From Patescibacteria group bacterium UBA5194 (GTDB lineage Bacteria; Patescibacteriota; Gracilibacteria; BD1-5; UBA6164), in assembly GCA_002412935.1 (NCBI GenBank), contig DHWA01000015.1, positions 1 to 31,511 of the forward strand: a stretch of DNA of 31,511 bases. The letters are read 5' to 3'. The position numbers and the translations under genes are program-made. The notes under the pieces are model-generated. The model ran no database searches. It saw only the letters and a list, made by a program, of their open reading frames with translations, and was not told where the DNA came from. Shown in pieces: positions 18,439 through 28,439 of this stretch (positions within the stretch are counted from its first letter, which is position 1; each line of letters starts with the position of its first letter).

Positions 18439-18639
18439 ATGACAACTATTACATTAAAAGTTCCTGATAAATACAAATCTGTATTATCTGATAAAACTAA
18501 GTTAGAAAGAGTAACTTCTTATTTTATTGATGATTATTTACTGGAACTGTACCAAGACAATCTGACAAAAAAAGAACTTGAGAATAACTCATATGACAAA
18601 CTTTTGAATACTAAAATTAAATCATCTTTATGAATATAA
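18439..18639 (+). CDS. ribbon-helix-helix-like antitoxin
   Basis: A 66-aa protein starting MTTITLKVPDKYKSVL, an N-terminal beta-strand pattern common in ribbon-helix-helix antitoxins. Helical segments rich in acidic residues follow (SYFIDDYLLELYQ, KKELENNSYDKLL). It overlaps the start of a RelE-like toxin remnant by 10 bp, the layout of an antitoxin-toxin operon. Since the toxin is broken, this gene is now an orphan antitoxin, perhaps kept because it neutralises a related toxin elsewhere. Confidence 0.6.
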
Positions 18640-18748
18640 TCAAAACCAGATATTTCATTAAACAAGTTAAGAATTAAGCCCAAAATTAACTGTTGCATTT
18701 TTTGCAATAGTTCAAAAATATTTAGAAAAACTAATTGAAAAGAAATTT

Positions 18749-18773
18749 AGTATGTTCCATTTTGGAACATACT
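18749..18773. repeat. perfect inverted repeat, 11-bp arms
   Basis: AGTATGTTCCA, a 3-base loop and its exact complement lie inside the RelE-like pseudogene. It could be a chance palindrome or a hairpin. Confidence 0.6.
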
Positions 18774-18798
18774 ACAAGTAACTGAAAAAAATTAACAA

Positions 18799-18827
18799 TG
18801 AACTTGTGTATTTTTTACACAAGTTCA
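18799..18827. repeat. perfect inverted repeat, 12-bp arms
   Basis: TGAACTTGTGTA, a 5-T loop and its exact complement lie at the 3' end of the toxin remnant, 50 bases before the convergent YvlD-like gene ends. It may end transcription from either side. Confidence 0.6.
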
Positions 18828-18881
18828 AATAAATAAAATTAATTTATTTTCGCATTATTTTTCATCAAATTTATTGAAATT

Positions 18882-19217
18882 TTATTTAACTAATGAAAAA
18901 ATTATACTATTAACTAATGAAAGTATAATACTGAAAAGTAGTGCCCACCAAAATCAATCAACTTTAAACCCAGGAATAAGATATGAAACAAACATAATTA
19001 TAAGTGCATTAATAACAAATGTGAAAAGTCAGATTGTAAGTATATTTATTGGTAAAGTTAATAAAATAATAACAGGTTTGATAAAAGTATTTATTACAGA
19101 GATAACAATAGCAACCAAAAATGCATCAACAAAACCAGTAACTATAACTCAAGGAAGAATGTATGTAGTAACCAATACTGCAACCGCAGTTAATATTAAA
19201 CTGATAATTATATCCAT
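18882..19217 (-). CDS. YvlD / phage holin family 4 membrane protein
   Basis: A 111-aa, very hydrophobic protein with four predicted transmembrane helices. The pattern TYILPGVIVTGFVDAFLVAIVISVINTFIKPVI...TLPINILTIGLFTFVINALIIM...LIPGFKVDGFWWALLFSIILSLVNSI is characteristic of PF04020 (YvlD-like, sometimes called phage holin family IV). Members are widespread small membrane proteins, mostly of unknown function, and not necessarily holins. UGA glycines fall in the loops (LPGV, TIGLF, VDGFW). The ATG at 19217 is the first in frame. An ORF on the opposite strand is a shadow of this gene. Confidence 0.85.
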
Positions 19218-19369
19218 AATTTTTAGTTAATAATAAATGTAATTATAATAGTATTAATATAATGTATGAAAAATGTAAGAAGATAGAGTATTAAAGATTT
19301 TTTTGCATATTTAATTTATTTATGTATATATGAGTATATAAACTATTTAGTAATCTAATTAACGAGCCT
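19218..19369. other. divergent intergenic region
   Basis: This AT-rich spacer lies between the YvlD-like gene (minus) and the MazG-like gene (plus). It contains several TATAAT-like hexamers that could serve either gene, but no well-spaced -35 partner was found. A ten-codon ORF at 19263 is not considered real. Confidence 0.4.
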
Positions 19370-19798
19370 ATGCATCACACACTTAAAAAAATAATAGACT
19401 TATCAGACTCTTGGATACAATACTACGAAAATGACCAAAAAAGTGATAATCCAAAATATAGTGACTTCTATAAATGATGGGAAACATATTTTAATTGAAT
19501 ACTCGAAGAAATGGAAGAAGTAAAAGATGAAATTAAACTAAATAATTCAGTTCATCTTGAAGATGAACTATGAGATGTATTATGGTGATATGTTTGCTTA
19601 CTTCAAATCTTCAAAAAGAATTGATATATAACTGATGTAAAAAAAGTATTTGAAAGATCTTATAAAAAACTTAGTGAAAGAATTGATGCTCATCATCAAC
19701 AAAATTCAACAACTTACTGATCATGGATAGAAACAAAGAAAAAACAAAAACAAGAATTAAAAGATGAACATAATTGTTTATATGGATGTGATAATTAA
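19370..19798 (+). CDS. MazG-like nucleotide pyrophosphohydrolase
   Basis: A 142-aa all-alpha protein with the metal-binding pattern of the MazG/dUTPase-2 superfamily: EEMEE at residues 46-50, followed by EDELGD at 64-69 (E66, D69), giving the ExxE...ExxD arrangement. Such enzymes cleave NTPs or dNTPs to NMP plus pyrophosphate and are thought to clean aberrant nucleotides. A single domain is present, half the length of full E. coli MazG. The tail contains HHQQNSTTYGSWIETKK and a final Cys pair (CLYGCDN). A second, distinct MazG-like protein is encoded at 22774-23079. Confidence 0.8.
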
Positions 19799-19887
19799 TT
19801 TTAACTATTTTTCATTAACTGATTTTAGTTTACTTTTTATTAAAATTAATTATAATAAAAACATATTTATCTATATAATAATATTTT

Positions 19888-21342
19888 ATGAAAAAAATAA
19901 AGCAAATAATTATAATAATTGTATTTTTAATATCTGTTCTAGTTTTAATATTTATAAATAACTCAAAGCAAACAAATAATTCAGATCAAATAATGATTGA
20001 AAATACATACACTATTTCAAAACAATATGTATTACTTCGTTATCAAACAGATAATATTTTAAGAAATGCAAAAACATATAAAGATTATGATTCTTGGAAT
20101 AAAGAAATGTCAGAAATAATTTCAAGATGGGAGCAATTAGAAAAAGATGCTTTAGATCTAGAAAATATAGCTTCAAATTTTTCAGAAGAGAAAATAAGTT
20201 TTAACATGATTTTGAAAGCACAAGCTTACTCAAAACAAGAAATTTCAGATGTATTTGATAAAGCTCCAGCTGGGAAAAAAATAAAAACACTAGCAAAATT
20301 TTTATGAGTTGATGCAAAAAAAGCATTTCAAATATTAAAACAAGATCAAGCTCAAGTAGAAGCTGATGCATGGAATGAAGCATGAAATACATTTCAAAAT
20401 TTAGAAACTTCTGCAACTATAATAAAAGATTATTGTAAAGTTGCAGGATTTGTATGATGAGTTATTGTAAGTGGTTGAGCTGCATGATTTGCATGAGCAT
20501 CAACATTATCACAAGCAGTAGTAATTGTAAGTGGAGCTGATTTAACACTAGAAGTAACTGATGATGCAGCAAAAATAGCCTTATGAAACAATAATAAAAT
20601 ATCTGAAATAGTAGGTGATGCTCGTATAGTAACAGAACCATTAGCAAGTATTTTGACAATTACAAATATTCCAGGAAACTTAGAAAAAGGTATAGATAAA
20701 TTTAGTGCTGTAATGGTTACACTTGATCAATTCAATACTGCTGCACAAGATTGAAAAATAGTATGAGTAAAGCTTCCAGTGTATACAAAAGATAAAACTA
20801 AACAAAAAATTGAAGTATCCATATTAGAAAAAACAGAATTAGAAAGCTGGGTAAAAGAACAATGATGAAATTTAGATAAAGAAACTGTAAAAGAGATAGA
20901 AGAAATATTAGAAAATAATAAAACTGAAAATAATGAAATAGAAACTAAAGAAAATGTAGAAACTGAAAAAGATAATAAAAATACTTCAAGTGTAAATAAT
21001 TCTTCTATTGAATGAGTTTGGGAATGAGTTATGAAATATACTCCAAGCCAAAATGCTAAAGAATTAGAAATTAGTATTTCTTTATTATTAAATAAAGATG
21101 GTTCAGTAATAACAACTAGTGAAGTTGATTGATTTGTAAGATGGTCAAAAGAATGAAATAATATTAAATTTTATGCTGATATAAATCATGAAGATGGTTA
21201 TTATGAATTCAATCTTTCATGAGATACAATGATTTTTATTAAATTAGCTTGAATTAATTCTGAATGAAAATGGCAAGAAGATTTAGCTTGAGAGGATTTC
21301 TTTGGATGAAAGTTTTATACAATTACATTAATAAAACAATAA
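19888..21342 (+). CDS. membrane-anchored surface protein of unknown function
   Basis: A 484-aa protein with an N-terminal membrane anchor (about 5-24, IIIIIVFLISVLVLIFI) and the bulk probably outside the cell. Residues about 30-180 are helical. A Gly/Ala-rich hydrophobic stretch at about 185-215 could insert in a membrane. Residues about 340-380 form an Asn/Glu/Lys-rich linker. The last 105 residues (SIEGVWEGVMKYTPS...SLLLNKDGSVITTSEVDGFVRW...) have the strand pattern of a small lipocalin-like or beta-barrel domain. No catalytic motif was recognised. UGA glycines fall throughout the second half, while the first 140 codons contain none, so standard-code callers see only an N-terminal fragment. 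Confidence 0.7.
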
Positions 21343-21368
21343 TTTTTTTATATGAGAATCTAATAGAC

Positions 21369-21971
21369 CTAACTTTTATCGATATTTTCAAGTAATTCAG
21401 GAAATGCAGGTTGAGAAAAATGTCATCTATCTTGAAAAATAAAAAACTTTGAATTTTTAAGTAATTCTTTATAGTATTTATGCTGTTTAAAAGGTAATAC
21501 TGGATCATCTTCTGAAAAATATAAAGAAACTTTATTAGCTTTCTTTTCTATATCTGAAACCTTATTTATATCTAAAGCAAAATCTCAGACATATTCATTA
21601 ACTAATCATTCATCATTAAAAAGTGGAGCTACTAAATGTAATTCTGAAATATTTTTTGGAAAATTATTTTCACTTAGGTATTTAACCAAAAATAATCATC
21701 AAAGAGAACTTCATATCAATATTATTTTATTATCTTTTAGATATGGAAATAGTTTTTCAAACCATATTTTCCATGCTTTGTATTTTGCATCAGCTTTACA
21801 TGGCATAATTGGTTCAAAAACTTCAAAGTTTTCACTAAGAGACCAAGCAATCCAATCTCTCCAACTTTTTTTAACTTTATATGGATTATATTCTATTTTT
21901 TTAAGATAGTTATAAAATTGCTCATCTGTATAAAAAGCTTCTCATCATCTAATAAAGATAATTTGATTCAT
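21369..21971 (-). CDS. RBBP9/YdeN-like alpha/beta hydrolase
   Basis: A 200-aa single-domain serine hydrolase. The nucleophile elbow is GSSLGG (S89), followed by a strand with FSEDDPVLPF (D155 or D156) and RGHFSQPAFPELLENI (H184), completing the triad in order. The HFSQPAFPEL ending is typical of the RBBP9/YdeN family. Its substrate is unknown. It is the last gene of a minus-strand run with xth, a MazG-like protein and a PH-like protein, 24 bp after the preceding gene. The stop is TAG. The elbow glycines depend on UGA decoding, and a standard-code search would miss the active site. Confidence 0.8.
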
Positions 21972-21995
21972 ATATTATATATAGTTATTAAATTA

Positions 21996-22667
21996 TTACC
22001 TCAAATCAATAGTTCAATCTTTTTTTAATACTTCTTCAAGTTTTGAACTAACTGATTCTTCGTATTGTTTTTTGTGTGATGATACTTCAAGATATTCATT
22101 TACAACTCAACTTAGAGCTTCAAGTATAAGTTCAAATTTTTCTTTTTCTTCATTTTCTGGTTCAGCTTCTTTTTCATCTTTTATTCTTTCTATTTCTTCA
22201 AGTGCTTCAAAAGGTATTTTAGCTTCTTTTAATCTAAAAAATTCATCTCATATCTTATGAATTATTAAAGTTCATTTTCAAAGTATCTTATCAAAAAGTC
22301 ATTTTTGTTCTATTTCTATTCATTCTATACTTTCAAACTCTACAGAATTCATTTTTATATATAATAAAGCCCATTTTAAATCAATTACACTTTTTTCTGT
22401 AATTATCCATACATCATTATACCAATCAAATATATCATAAATGATTTTTATATATACAAGTATAAGATAAATTTCAAAAAATTTAAAAGGTACAAGTTGT
22501 TGAAATCTACCTGAAATAAAATACAAAAAACAAGGGATAAAAACAAACAATAAAAAAGTAATAATTAATCTATCTAAAATCACCACAAAATGTTCATGAA
22601 CTACATATTTTACTTCACTTCATTCTTGTATAAATTTTGAAAAAAACATTTTTTCGTATTTGTTCAT
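21996..22667 (-). CDS. membrane protein with bacterial PH-like domain
   Basis: A 223-aa protein with two hydrophobic segments (about 31-50 and 57-75) followed by a beta-rich stretch WIITEKSVIDLKWALLYIKMNSVEFESIEGIEIEQKG. That is the usual layout of bacterial PH-domain (bPH2/YdbT-like) membrane proteins. The C-terminal third is a Glu/Lys-rich coiled region (EEIERIKDEKEAEPENEEKEKFE). Its function is unknown. The start ATG at 22667 is the only reasonable one, about 106 bp from the upstream MazG-like gene. Confidence 0.65.
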
Positions 22668-22723
22668 AGGATAATTGTTAGTGGTTAATGTGTAGTAAAT
22701 AATACCCAATAACTGTCGTCTTG

Positions 22724-22750
22724 AATTTATTTCAGTATCTGAAATAAATT
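22724..22750. terminator. inverted repeat, possible terminator
   Basis: Twelve-base perfect arms (AATTTATTTCAG and its complement) with a TAT loop lie between the MazG-like and PH-like genes. On the minus strand no run of T follows, so termination there is doubtful; it may instead process or stabilise the transcript. Confidence 0.4.
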
Positions 22751-22773
22751 ATTTTATACAATCAAAATAAAAA

Positions 22774-23079
22774 TTATTTATTATTAAACCATTTTTTAGT
22801 AAAAGCCTCTTCTAAATCAATTCAAAATAGATGAGCATTTACCATTGCCATACCAACTACATCAGCCAATTCTTTAGCTAATTCTTCTTTTGATTTTTCT
22901 TCGGATAAAAATTTTTCAGGTCTACTTTTTCTTCTGTGAATTAAAACAGCTTGTGTATATTCTCAAACTTCTTCATAAAGTTTAAGTAATGCAAAATCTT
23001 CATCTATTTCAACATTGTACCTTTTTCCATAACTTATAGCATTTGCTACTATTTTTTCTTGTAATTCTTTAAATTCCAT
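22774..23079 (-). CDS. MazG-like pyrophosphohydrolase, small
   Basis: A 101-aa all-alpha protein. KLYEEVGEYTQA in the first half and EELAKELADVVGMAM in the second provide the EExxE and ExxD metal-binding motifs of single-domain MazG-like NTP pyrophosphohydrolases. It starts 5 bp after the xth stop on the minus strand, so the two are surely cotranscribed. Pairing a house-cleaning nucleotide hydrolase with a DNA-repair nuclease suggests a shared role in dealing with damaged nucleotides. It is shorter than the MazG-like protein at 19370 and differs from it in sequence. Confidence 0.8.
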
Positions 23080-23084
23080 AATAA

Positions 23085-23867
23085 TTATTTAATAATTAAT
23101 TTAACTGGACAATGATCACTTCACATAATAGAAGTCATATATTCAATTGCTTCTATTTTATCTATAAAATCTTTATTAACAACAAAATAATCTAATCTCC
23201 ATCAGATATTTCTAGGTCTAGCTCATGCTCTGTAACTCCACCAACTATATACATCTTTTTTATCTGGATAAAAGTACCTGAAAGTATCTATATATCAATT
23301 GTTTAAAAGTTCAGTTATTTTAGCTCTTTCTACAGGTAGAAATCATATACTATCTTCATTTTCTTTTGGTCTTGCTATATCTATCACGGTATGACAAATA
23401 TTGAAATCTCAAGTGATTACTACATTTTCACCAGATTTAACTAATTTATTAGCATAATCAATTAATTTATTATAGAATTCTAGCTTATATCAAAGCATTT
23501 CTGTTCAGTCAGCTCTAGTTCATCAATTTGGAAAATACCCATTTATTAAAACAAAATCATTTATTTTTATTTCTGTAATTCTTCAATCAGTATGAAAATG
23601 TTCTACTTCTTCAAAATGATTCCTTCAATTTAATATTTCCAACTTTTTTTTATAAAATATAGCAGTTCATGCATATCAAGCTTTAGTTCAACTATGCCAT
23701 ATATAATTATATCAATCTATATCTCAAACATCTTTTAAAAATTGTTCTTCAAATGCTTTTGTTTCTTGTATACAAAGTATATCTGGACTTTCTAACTCAA
23801 TAAATTCTTTAAATCATTTCTGAGCAACAGCTCTTATACCATTAACATTCCAAGTTATAATTTTCAT
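23085..23867 (-). CDS. xth: exodeoxyribonuclease III / AP endonuclease
   Basis: This enzyme incises DNA at abasic sites and removes 3' blocking groups in base-excision repair. The 260-aa EEP-fold protein has all the family motifs. These are TWNVNGIRA (5-13), CIQETK (E35), YFPNGG, TGDFNICH (catalytic Asp and Asn), YSWWSYRAGARPRNIGWRLDYF and the final GSDHCPV with the catalytic His. Length and motif spacing are normal. It leads a minus-strand operon followed by three further genes. Glycines in YFPNGG, TGDF and MGSDH are UGA. Confidence 0.95.
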
Positions 23868-23932
23868 TTTATAGAGATTATATAATACTTTATTTTATTT
23901 TATTTTTTCTATATAAAAAGTAAAGTTTAATC

Positions 23933-23960
23933 TTGAAAAAATATTTTTTTTGGATATATT
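23933..23960 (+). promoter_or_regulatory. promoter candidate for grpE
   Basis: TTGAAA (23933-23938), a 16-bp spacer and TATATT (23955-23960) lie in the divergent xth/grpE spacer, about 56 bases before grpE. A CTTGAAA resembling a heat-shock -35 is included, but no matching heat-shock -10 and no CIRCE element were found. Confidence 0.35.
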
Positions 23961-24016
23961 TTATATACTTTAGTACAAGTAAAATTAAAACGATTTAAAA
24001 TTTAATAAAAAAACAA

Positions 24017-24571
24017 ATGACAAAACATGATAAAAAGACAAAAACAACACCTGAAGAAGTTGAAAAAATACTAGAAGAAGAATTAGTTAATAATGAATGA
24101 ATTATTGAAGAAAATGATACAATCAATGAAGAAATAATAGAAAATATAGACTCTGAATGTGATAAACTAAAAGAGGCTTTTACAAGACAACAAGCTGATT
24201 ATGATAATTTTAAAAAAAGAGTAGAAAGAGATAAGGAAGATATGATATTTTTCTTAAAAGCAGATATACTGAAAAAAATATTACCTAGAATAGATGATTT
24301 ACAAAGAATTATATCTCAAACTCCAGATGAACAAAAAACTTGAACTGTATATACTTGAATAGTATCTATTGAAAAGAAATTATTACAAGATTTAGAAAGA
24401 ATGGGAGTTAAAGCCTTTGAATCAAAATGAGAACAAATCAATATAGAAAGACATGAAGTAATGACACAAATTCCATGAGAAGAATGAATTATACTTGATG
24501 AATTTGAAAAATGATATTCTATTGGGGATAGAGTTCTTAGAGTTGCTAAAGTAGTAGTAGGTCAAGGGTAA
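24017..24571 (+). CDS. grpE: nucleotide exchange factor GrpE
   Basis: GrpE releases ADP from DnaK in the Hsp70 chaperone cycle. The 184-aa protein has an acidic N-terminus (about 10-48) and a long coiled-coil helix (DKLKEAFTRQQADYDNFKKRVERDKED). The C-terminal beta domain is recognisable by ERMGVKAF, NIERHEVM and the ending YSIGDRVLRVAKVVVGQG. Length is typical. dnaK and dnaJ are not adjacent; a terminator follows at once, so grpE is transcribed alone. Confidence 0.92.
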
Positions 24572-24590
24572 ATATAAAAATTTTAAAATC

Positions 24591-24624
24591 ATAAAAAGTA
24601 GGCTATCACTGGTCTACTTTTTAT
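24591..24624 (+). terminator. rho-independent terminator after grpE
   Basis: Eleven-base arms (ATAAAAAGTAG at 24591-24601 and its complement at 24614-24624) close a 12-base loop, with a T-rich right arm. Confidence 0.75.
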
Positions 24625-24662
24625 TTATACCATTTTTTTTTAAATCCACAAGATAAAATTCT

Positions 24663-24690
24663 TTGTTTTAAAAGTAACAAATGATATAAT
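24663..24690 (+). promoter_or_regulatory. promoter candidate for rnr
   Basis: TTGTTT (24663-24668), a 16-bp spacer and a perfect TATAAT (24685-24690). The leader of about 65 bases can form a small hairpin (TTAGATT at 24712-24718 with AATCTAA at 24727-24733). Confidence 0.4.
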
Positions 24691-24759
24691 AATATAGATT
24701 AAGTTTTTAGTTTAGATTTTTTTTAGAATCTAACTTATATTTTTTAACTATAAAAAACT

Positions 24760-26910
24760 ATGTCATTTAAAAAACACCAATCTAACAGATGAGAAGATAA
24801 AAAAAAGGAGAAAAAATTTCATAATAAATGAAAAAATAACGAAAATAACTGATTTAAAAAATATAATAGAAATGAAGATAATTCAAATGAAAAAAATGTA
24901 TATGAAAATAATCTACCAAAATGACCTTTATTAACTTGAATTTACAAAGAATGAAGATGAGATTTCTGATTTGTAGATACTATTTTAGAAGATTGAACTA
25001 AACAATGATATTATGTATTTTTTACAAATAGGTGAGATACTCTTTCTTGAGATGAAGTTCTATTTAGTGTAAAAGAATTTAAATGAAGAAAAGAAGCAGT
25101 GATAGAAAAAGTTACAAAAAGAGCTGATAAAATTTTAACATGAACTTTTGAGTCAGTACAACAATATATAGAAAAAGAAAATAAATGATATGGTTTTGTA
25201 GTACTTGATAATCCTTATTTTAAAAAAGATATTTTTATTGCAGGAAAAGATCTAAAATGACTTGAACCAGGTGATAAAGTAGCTTTAAAAATAACTAAAT
25301 GGTCAGGGAAAAATCCAGAATGAACAATAATAGAAAAATTATGAAAAGCTTGAGAAAAATATGTAGATGTAATGGCAATGGCATATGAATGATGAGCTAG
25401 ACCTACTTTTCCACCAAAACTTATAGAAATATTAAGAAATATGCCTAAAAAAGTGGACGAAAAAGACCTAGGTTGAAAAAGAAGAGATATAAGAGATTTA
25501 TTTGTGTATACTATTGATCCAGATGATGCAAAAGATTTTGATGATGCAATAAGTATAGAAAAACTAGATAATTGAAATTATAAATTATGGGTTCATATAG
25601 CTGATGTAACTCATTATGTTACAGAATGAAGTGAACTTGATAATGAAGCTAAGCTTCGTTGAACAAGTATTTATTTTGTTGATAGAGTTGTTCCTATGCT
25701 TCCTGAAATACTTTCAAATGAACTTTGTAGTTTAAATCCATTTGAAGACAAGTTAACTATGACTTGTGAAATGGAAATAAATCCAAAATGAGATGTTATA
25801 AAAAGTGATGTTTATGAAAGTGTTATAAATTCAAATTTTAGATTATCATATAAAAATGCAGAAGATATTAAAAATATGTGATTTAAAGATTGGTCAATTG
25901 ATAATTTATTAATGAAAAATGATAAATATATCCAAGATGATGCACTACCTTTATTTGAAAAATTAAAATTAAGTTATGAGTTAAAAAAGATACTTCATAA
26001 ATTTAAAAAAGATCATTGATACATAGAATTTGATTTAGTTGAAACAAAAATATTAGTTAATGATAAATGATTTCCTGTTGAAATAAAAGAATATCCAAAA
26101 TATGAAGCAAATAAAGTAATTGAATTTTTTATGATTTTAGCAAATGAAGCTGTTGCAAAAAAATATAGCAGTTTTCCATTTTTATATAGAGTTCATCCTG
26201 ATCCTGAAACAGAAGATATAGATAGATTAAAATATGCACTAAAATATATCTGAGTTGAATATAAAGATAAATTAATAGATATAATTGAAAAATTAAAATG
26301 AAAAGAAGAGGAAAGTTTTATATCAAAATTGATATTAAAAACTATGACTAGAGCATTGTATTCTCCTATAAATGATTGACATTATGGTCTTGGACTTAAA
26401 TATTATAGTCATTTCACATCACCAATTAGAAGGTACCCAGATTTACAAATACATAGAATAATGAAAGAACATTTAAATGGTAAACTTACTAAATCTAGAA
26501 TTGAACATTATACAAGTATATTGCAAGATGTTGCAAATTTATGTAGTGAACAAGAAAGAATGGCTGAAGATATAGAACGTAAAGTTGATGATTATCTAAA
26601 AGCTAAATTTATGATAGATAAAATATGAGAGGAATTTGATTGAGTAATCTCATGAGTAATTGAAAAATGATTTTTTGTACAATTGGAAAATACTGTAGAA
26701 TGATTTGTAGACTTGTATTCTTGAAATCATACTAAAGATACAAAAAAATGATGAAATAAGGATATAAATAAATTAAGTTTTGATGATATGCTACTTGAAA
26801 TTAAAAATAGTCATACATGAGAAAAATATAGATTAGCTGACAAAGTGAGAATAAAAGTTAAAGAAGTTGATGAAGTTTTTTCTAGAATTAATTTTGAATT
26901 AGTTAAATAA
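24760..26910 (+). CDS. rnr: ribonuclease R (RNB family 3'-5' exoribonuclease)
   Basis: RNase R degrades structured RNA from the 3' end. The 716-aa protein starts with a Lys/Asn/Gly-rich basic tail (1-50) and continues with cold-shock/OB domains. The RNB catalytic domain has the metal-binding motif TIDPDDAKDFDDAIS (D253, D255, D256, D259, D261, D262). A second signature is HYGLGLKYYSHFTSPIRRYPDLQIHR. It ends with an S1 RNA-binding domain (GVISGVIEKGFFVQLENTVEGFV...). The basic tail is at the N-terminus, whereas E. coli RNase R carries its Lys-rich extension at the C-terminus. A long terminator hairpin follows. UGA is very frequent, especially in the tail and the S1 domain. Confidence 0.93.
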
Positions 26911-26926
26911 TATATTATCATGCAAA

Positions 26927-26969
26927 AAAACAACAAAAACATAAAAATATTTTATGTTTTTGTTGTTTT
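26927..26969 (+). terminator. rho-independent terminator after rnr
   Basis: Twenty-base perfect arms (26927-26946 and 26950-26969, A/C-rich on the left and T/G-rich on the right) with a 3-base loop form the longest perfect hairpin in the window. Confidence 0.85.
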
Positions 26970-27076
26970 AAAAATAATAAATCAACTTAGTCAATCAATT
27001 TTGATAAAAAAAATTAACTAATTTAGTAAAAATACATAAAATTAGATTAAAGTCCTATTTTTAATTAAAATATTTT

Positions 27077-28234
27077 ATGAAACAAAAGATTATAAATTCT
27101 ATACTTGCAATAATATTAATTATATGTTCTTTTATTTCTTGATTGTTTTGAAGTATTTTTATAATAAAATATTATCCCGAATACCTAAATTTAAAACCAG
27201 AAGTAATAAAAGAAGAAACTATAAAAACTGAAAAAATAACAAGTATTACAACTTTACAAACAGATATTACAAAGATAGTGAATACAATATCTCCAGGAGT
27301 GGTAAGTATTATAATTAAAAAAGATTTAACTATATACAGACAAGATCCTTTTTGATTTTTTCAAACTCCTGTTTGAACTGTAAAAAGCCAAGTATGATGA
27401 TGAACATGATTTTTTATTACAAAAGATTGAAAAATAATTACAAACAAACACGTAATAAGTGATGAAACAGCCGAATATACTGTAATTACAAATGAAGGGG
27501 AAGAGTATGATGCAAAGATTTTAGCAATTGATCCAATTACTGATTTAGCTATATTACAAGTATCTTTAAATAAAATGTATGAACCAATTTCAATTATCAA
27601 TGATAATGAAGATATTACTGTATGACAATTTGCTATAGCTATATGAAATGCATTAGCTCAATATCAAAATTCAGTTTCACTTTGAGTTATAAGTGGTAAA
27701 AATAGAACAATATGAGATGAAACTATCAAATTATCATGACTTATTCAAACTGATGCAGCTATAAATCCAGGAAATAGTTGATGACCTTTAGTAAATCTAG
27801 ATTGAAAAGTTATATGAATCAATACTGCAATAGTTTCTTGAGCACAATGATTAGGATTTTCTATCCCTCTAACTCAAAATAGAATAAATTATATGCTTAG
27901 ATCAATAGAAAAATACTGAACAATAAAAAAACCTTTTATATGAATTAATTATATTATCAATTCAACTTGAATACAAAATGAATTATGATTAAAAGTAAAT
28001 TATTGAGCATACATACCTAAAGTAGCTAACTCAGTAGTTACTTGAAGTAGTGCTGAAAAAGCATGAATAGTATGATGAGATATTATACTAGAAGCTGATT
28101 CTAAAAAAATCAATATGGATAATACATTAACAACTGTTATTCAAACAAAAATTCCATGAGATACAATTAAACTTAAAGTTATGGACAAAGACTGAAAAGA
28201 AAAAGAAGTTGAGTTAATTCTATGAGAAAACTAG
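27077..28234 (+). CDS. HtrA/DegP-type membrane-anchored serine protease
   Basis: A 385-aa S1C protease for quality control of exported proteins. It has one N-terminal transmembrane anchor (about 5-31). The trypsin-like domain carries H125 in TNKHVIS, D156 in DPITDLAIL and S234 in NPGNSGGPLVN, where both glycines after the serine are UGA. A single PDZ domain follows (about 300-380, with GAYIPKVANSVVTGSSAEKAGIVGGDIILEAD). This one-PDZ layout is that of DegS or Gram-positive HtrA. The stop is TAG. A GTCAT-type palindrome lies 22 bases downstream. Confidence 0.92.
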
Positions 28235-28255
28235 AAAATAATAAAAAGTCCTTTT

Positions 28256-28280
28256 GTCATTCTCACGAAGGTGAGAATCT
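28256..28280 (+). repeat. GTCAT-type palindromic repeat, copy 5
   Basis: GTCATTCTCAC, a GAAG loop and GTGAGAATC form a hairpin directly after htrA. It may also act as its terminator, since a few T follow. Confidence 0.75.
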
Positions 28281-28363
28281 TTATTATATAAGTGTTCTAA
28301 TATACATATTATTATAAACAATCTGAAATATTTCCTGCGACATTTTTAGAATAATACAAGGAA

Positions 28364-28388
28364 GATTCCAGACTAAATCCGGAATGAC
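28364..28388 (-). repeat. GTCAT-type palindromic repeat, copy 6 (inverted)
   Basis: A 25-bp element, GATTCCAGA to GGAATGAC, related to the copies at 12456 and 13513 with several differences in the centre. It lies upstream of the 125-aa ORF. Confidence 0.8.
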
Positions 28389-28439
28389 AATTTTCAACAA
28401 TTGGTAATTAATAAGCCAATCTCTTAAATTTTTAAATTC

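Larger units (their letters stand above)
18630..18832 (+). pseudogene. decayed RelE/HigB-like toxin
   Basis: The remnant starts at ATG 18630, overlapping the antitoxin stop, and reads MNIIKTRYFIKQVKN before a TAA. Moving to the -1 frame at 18674 gives LSPKLTVAFFAIVQKYLEKL, then IEKKFSMFHFGTYYK, ending at TAA 18779. The same frame then gives LKKINNELVYFLHKFK to TAA 18830. Joined, these fit the size, order and pattern of a small RelE-superfamily toxin: basic N-terminus, central helices and a strand with VYFLHKF. One missing base and one nonsense codon explain the disruption. It is called a toxin by pattern and by position after an antitoxin gene. Confidence 0.6.

Noticed and set aside
18874..19230. 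118-aa plus-strand ORF
   Set aside because: It is the antisense shadow of the YvlD-like gene at 18882-19217, whose four-helix pattern and family motifs are clear.
23868..24016. CIRCE operator upstream of grpE
   Set aside because: No TTAGCACTC-N9-GAGTGCTAA or near match is present.
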